From Nocardia sp. NRRL S-836 (GTDB lineage Bacteria > Actinomycetota > Actinomycetes > Mycobacteriales > Pseudonocardiaceae), in NCBI RefSeq assembly GCF_001279525.1, contig NZ_LGDY01000112.1, positions 51,678 through 115,677 of the forward strand: a stretch of 64,000 nucleotides of DNA. Reading direction: 5' to 3'. Under the pieces are notes generated by a model. It saw only the letters and a list, made by a program, of their open reading frames with translations, was not told the DNA's origin and ran no database searches. Within the stretch, counting starts at the first letter, position 1. Every line of letters begins with the position of its first letter. The position numbers were made by a program, and so were the translations under genes. Positions 61,772 through 64,000 of the stretch are shown in pieces.

Positions 61772-63339
61772 ACCGAGCCCGTCCGCGTCGCCGCCGCAGC
61801 GCCCGCATCCCCGCTGACGTCGCCGAAGCTGCGGCCGATCTCTCGGAACCACCGGCAACCCACAAGGGTCGACGTAGCATCCAGTAAGAATCCGGAGGAT
61901 ACCCCTGACCTGCGCAGATCGAGCCAAGTCGCCGCCGTGCATCACCGCTGCGGCAGGTTGTCCTCGTCGGTCAGCGCAGCGCACTGGGCGATCAACCGCT
62001 CAGTGGCTGAGGCGAACTTGGTGTTGGCGTCTTCCGGCGCCAGCATGACGCCGCACCTGCCTCGACTGCTGTGCCGATGTCGCTGTGGCGGCCCAAAGCA
62101 GCGTCTTCGGCAACCCTACGTTCCCCTTCAGCGATCAGGGGAGACGGCGGGAGGCCGCCACGGCGTGGGGAGCTCTCCCCACCTGGACTCCCGCGCTGCT
62201 TCTGCGCGTTGACCAAAGCAGACGCTTACCCAGGAGGCGGGGAGACACGCCACGACCACTAACCGGAGTTAGGTCACCGCGACGGTTCAACATCGCCCCT
62301 CCGGCTGCCGCCGTCCTTACCTCAGCCTCCGCCCCTAGTAGTCCTAGTCGGCAGGTTCCTACCGTTCCGGCTGTCTAAGGCCCACAGCCCAACCTAGGGG
62401 CCGTGGGCCTAGACCCGGAGCTGCTGGGGCGCTCCCGCGACCACGTATCGAAAGGTTACCCGGAGCTTGTGATTTGCATCACCATGAAGCCTGTGGATAA
62501 CTTCGCGGTAATGGCTGAACCAATTTCGTTAGTGATGCTCATTATCGCTTGCGTACGCACTCAATGACACCCGTTGTGGCGGGTAGTCCCCGTTGCTGCT
62601 GAAGTGTTTCACCCGGTGTTCGCAACAAAATTATCCACAACCACCCGAAGGTGTGACGAGCAAAGGCGCGTCCGAGCGTTGGGTCGTTTGCGTTCGACTA
62701 TGCACAAGGGTGTAATTCACGGCGAATGGTTGCGCCGCAACCTTGCTGCCTGGTCCTTCCATCTCCCCGGGGGTTGGAAGACCTGCCCCATGGACAGAGC
62801 CTATGGCTCACAGAGGCCGGAGGTTCGATGCGTCACCGCTCAAAGAAGGCGGGGGTAAGCGCCGTTCGCGGCGTGGCAACGGCGAGGGCCTGACCGTTGT
62901 CGGCGCCAGGCTCGTCGCTGTTGTTTGCCAGATCGCGTACGTAACTTGGCGGTTCATCCGCGATCTGTGAAACTAGAAGGTGGCGGGCCGGTTTCTAGAG
63001 CCGGTCCGACCACTCTCGCCCACCCATGAGTGAGCGACGTCCATCAGGGTGTCAACTCATGTGACTCCTGTCAACTCGAATAGTTCCTGCTTGTAGGGAA
63101 TAGGGCAGGTCAAAGCTCTGACGAACTTTCCTGTGGTTTGCAGTGCTACACAACTGTGGTTGCCTTCTGCTTCGGTGCTTGCGTTACACCTCGGGCTGCC
63201 GAGACCCGCAGGGCTCGAACGCAAACCAATCTCACGGCACACCTGGGTGCGGGGGCAGGGTGGCCTGCTTGTAGCTCCGTCTTGGGCGAGACAGGCCACT
63301 CCGCCGCGCACCCGGCCCACCCCTATCGACAGCGCACCG
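61772..63339. other. long stretch without convincing genes
   Basis: About 1.5 kb of short random frames, lower in GC than the rest around 62,450-62,700. Holds two DnaA-box sequences. A 55-codon frame from ATG 62803 ends in a hydrophobic VVGARLVAVVCQIAYVTWRF segment but has no ribosome binding site. Confidence 0.45.
62492..62639. promoter_or_regulatory. pair of inverted DnaA boxes
   Basis: TGTGGATAA (62492-62500) and TTATCCACA (62631-62639) are exact consensus DnaA boxes in opposite orientation, 130 bp apart in locally AT-richer, gene-free DNA. They could be the trace of a plasmid or ICE origin or a DnaA-titrating site. Two 9-mers can also occur by chance. Confidence 0.4.
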
Positions 63340-63580
63340 TGCTCGCCTCCGCCAGCTCAGGCCACACAGTGCGGCTGTGGGATCTCACCGATCCCCGAGC
63401 TTCGCGCCCGCTCGGCACCATCACCGGCCACACCGACGTGGTCACCACGGTCTCGTTCAGCCCGGAGAAGAGAACGCTCGCCACCTCCAGCTGGGACCGC
63501 ACCACCCGGTTGTGGGACGTCACCGACCCCGCACACCCCGCCGAGCTCGCCACCGTCATCACGCATTCCGGCAAGCCGTG
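63340..63580 (+). pseudogene. WD40 fragment, plus strand
   Basis: TVLASASSGHTVRLWDLTDP, GTITGHTDVVTTVSFSPEKR and LATSSWDRTTRLWDVTDPAH are two WD40 blades, the type found in C-terminal halves of actinobacterial NACHT/WD40 proteins. There is no start upstream, and homology ends near 63580, where a second WD40 fragment on the other strand begins. Confidence 0.75.
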
Positions 63581-63589
63581 GAACGTGAG

Positions 63590-63830
63590 GTTCGGGTCTG
63601 GCGGCGCGCCATCGGAGGAGATCGCGAGGGACACGACAGCCGTGGAGTGGCCGTTCAGGCAGGACAGTTCGACCGGGGTGGCGGGGGTCGGAAATGCCCA
63701 CAAGCGCACGATCTTGTCCTCGCCCGCGATGGCCAGTGTCGTGCCGGTGGGGCTGAAGGCGGGGTCGGGGCGGGCGGTTCGGGGACCGGTGGAACGCTGA
63801 GGACGGCTGGGCGGGCGATTCAGCGGGTGG
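63590..63830 (-). pseudogene. WD40 fragment, minus strand
   Basis: On the minus strand FSPTGTTLAIAGEDKIVRLW, AFPTPATPVELSCLNGHSTA and VVSLAISSDG form about one and a half WD40 blades, head-to-head at its 3' side with the plus-strand fragment. Together they look like the result of an inversion inside or between WD40 genes. Confidence 0.7.
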
Positions 63831-63909
63831 AGTGGTCGGGTTGTCGGGCGGGGCGGAAATCCCCTTTCGAGTGACGTGCACAGGTGGGCGGACGTGGGAA
63901 GATCTGCGC

Positions 63910-64000
63910 GTGAAGAACCGGCCGGTGCGGACCCTCGCTGTCGCGGTGCTGCTCGCGACCTCAGCGGGCGCGCAGGTCATGGCCGGAGTGGATGGCCCGA
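63910..64000 (+). CDS. secreted protein, 5' end only
   Basis: GTG 63910, preceded by GGGAAG, opens a Sec-type signal peptide: basic VKNRPVR, hydrophobic TLAVAVLLATSAGAQ, then VMAGVDG. The frame runs off the right edge. Function cannot be told from 30 residues. Confidence 0.6.
   Translation, partial: MKNRPVRTLAVAVLLATSAGAQVMAGVDGP

Noticed and set aside
62803..62970. 55-codon frame with hydrophobic end
   Set aside because: No ribosome binding site and no support beyond the hydrophobic stretch.
1..64000. tRNA and rRNA genes
   Set aside because: No cloverleaf with TTCGANTC-type arm or rRNA-like stretch was noticed; a tRNAscan run would settle it.

Overview
This is a GC-rich window with GTG/TTG starts, GTGA/ATGA stop-start overlaps, an SsgA-like sporulation protein and an F420/LLM-type oxidoreductase. 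Together these point to a filamentous actinomycete, most likely of the Pseudonocardiaceae. That placement is inferred from gene content, not from an alignment. The left third (about 1-21,100) is compact and chromosome-like. The rest (about 21,100-64,000) is accessory DNA with defence and conflict systems, insertion sequences, gene remnants and long non-coding stretches.

Region 1 (1-21,100). A long minus-strand series encodes most of a lysine fermentation-type pathway: kdd, an amidohydrolase, a TIR-domain protein, kamD, kamE, kal and a short GntR regulator. It is followed by an acyl-CoA dehydrogenase, an ADP-forming acyl-CoA synthetase and a large NACHT NTPase that runs off the left edge. The radical-SAM lysine 2,3-aminomutase gene (kamA) lies 6 kb away on the plus strand and shares a promoter-proximal motif with kdd. 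The cleavage enzyme Kce is not in the window. Between kdd and kamA are an alpha-amylase-family hydrolase with its LLM oxidoreductase partner, a secreted DUF4232-like protein, the SsgA-like protein, a UGT-type glycosyltransferase, a GNAT acetyltransferase and FxsA.

Region 2 (21,100-42,800). The most interesting locus is a minus-strand operon (31,223 down to 22,741) resembling the vWA-MoxR-VMAP ternary conflict systems. It encodes a four-helix membrane protein, an LCAT-like lipase with a C-terminal beta domain, a transglutaminase-like/VMAP-C protein, a MoxR AAA ATPase, and a giant vWA + caspase-like + P-loop + TPR protein. The TPR tail of the last is thrown out of frame by an exact 23-bp tandem duplication. 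Around it are a pentapeptide-type membrane protein, a TIR gene broken by one in-frame TGA, a frameshifted HEPN/DUF4145-like gene, an msrA tail, a PD-(D/E)XK nuclease and several transposase remnants.

Region 3 (42,800-52,770). This holds a type I-G (formerly I-U) CRISPR-Cas effector operon (cas3, csx17, csb1, csb2) read leftward. It diverges from a CRISPR array of about 36 strikingly degenerate 36-nt repeats. No cas1, cas2 or cas4 is present.

Region 4 (52,770-64,000). Two complete insertion sequences, each flanked by CTAG duplications, interrupt the same small membrane-protein ORF, which can be rejoined in frame. Then come an Imm10-like immunity gene, a decayed diguanylate-cyclase membrane domain, an unknown 382-aa protein with a coupled 38-aa ORF, an IS5-type remnant, two DnaA boxes in a gene-free stretch, two convergent WD40 fragments and the start of a secreted protein at the right edge.
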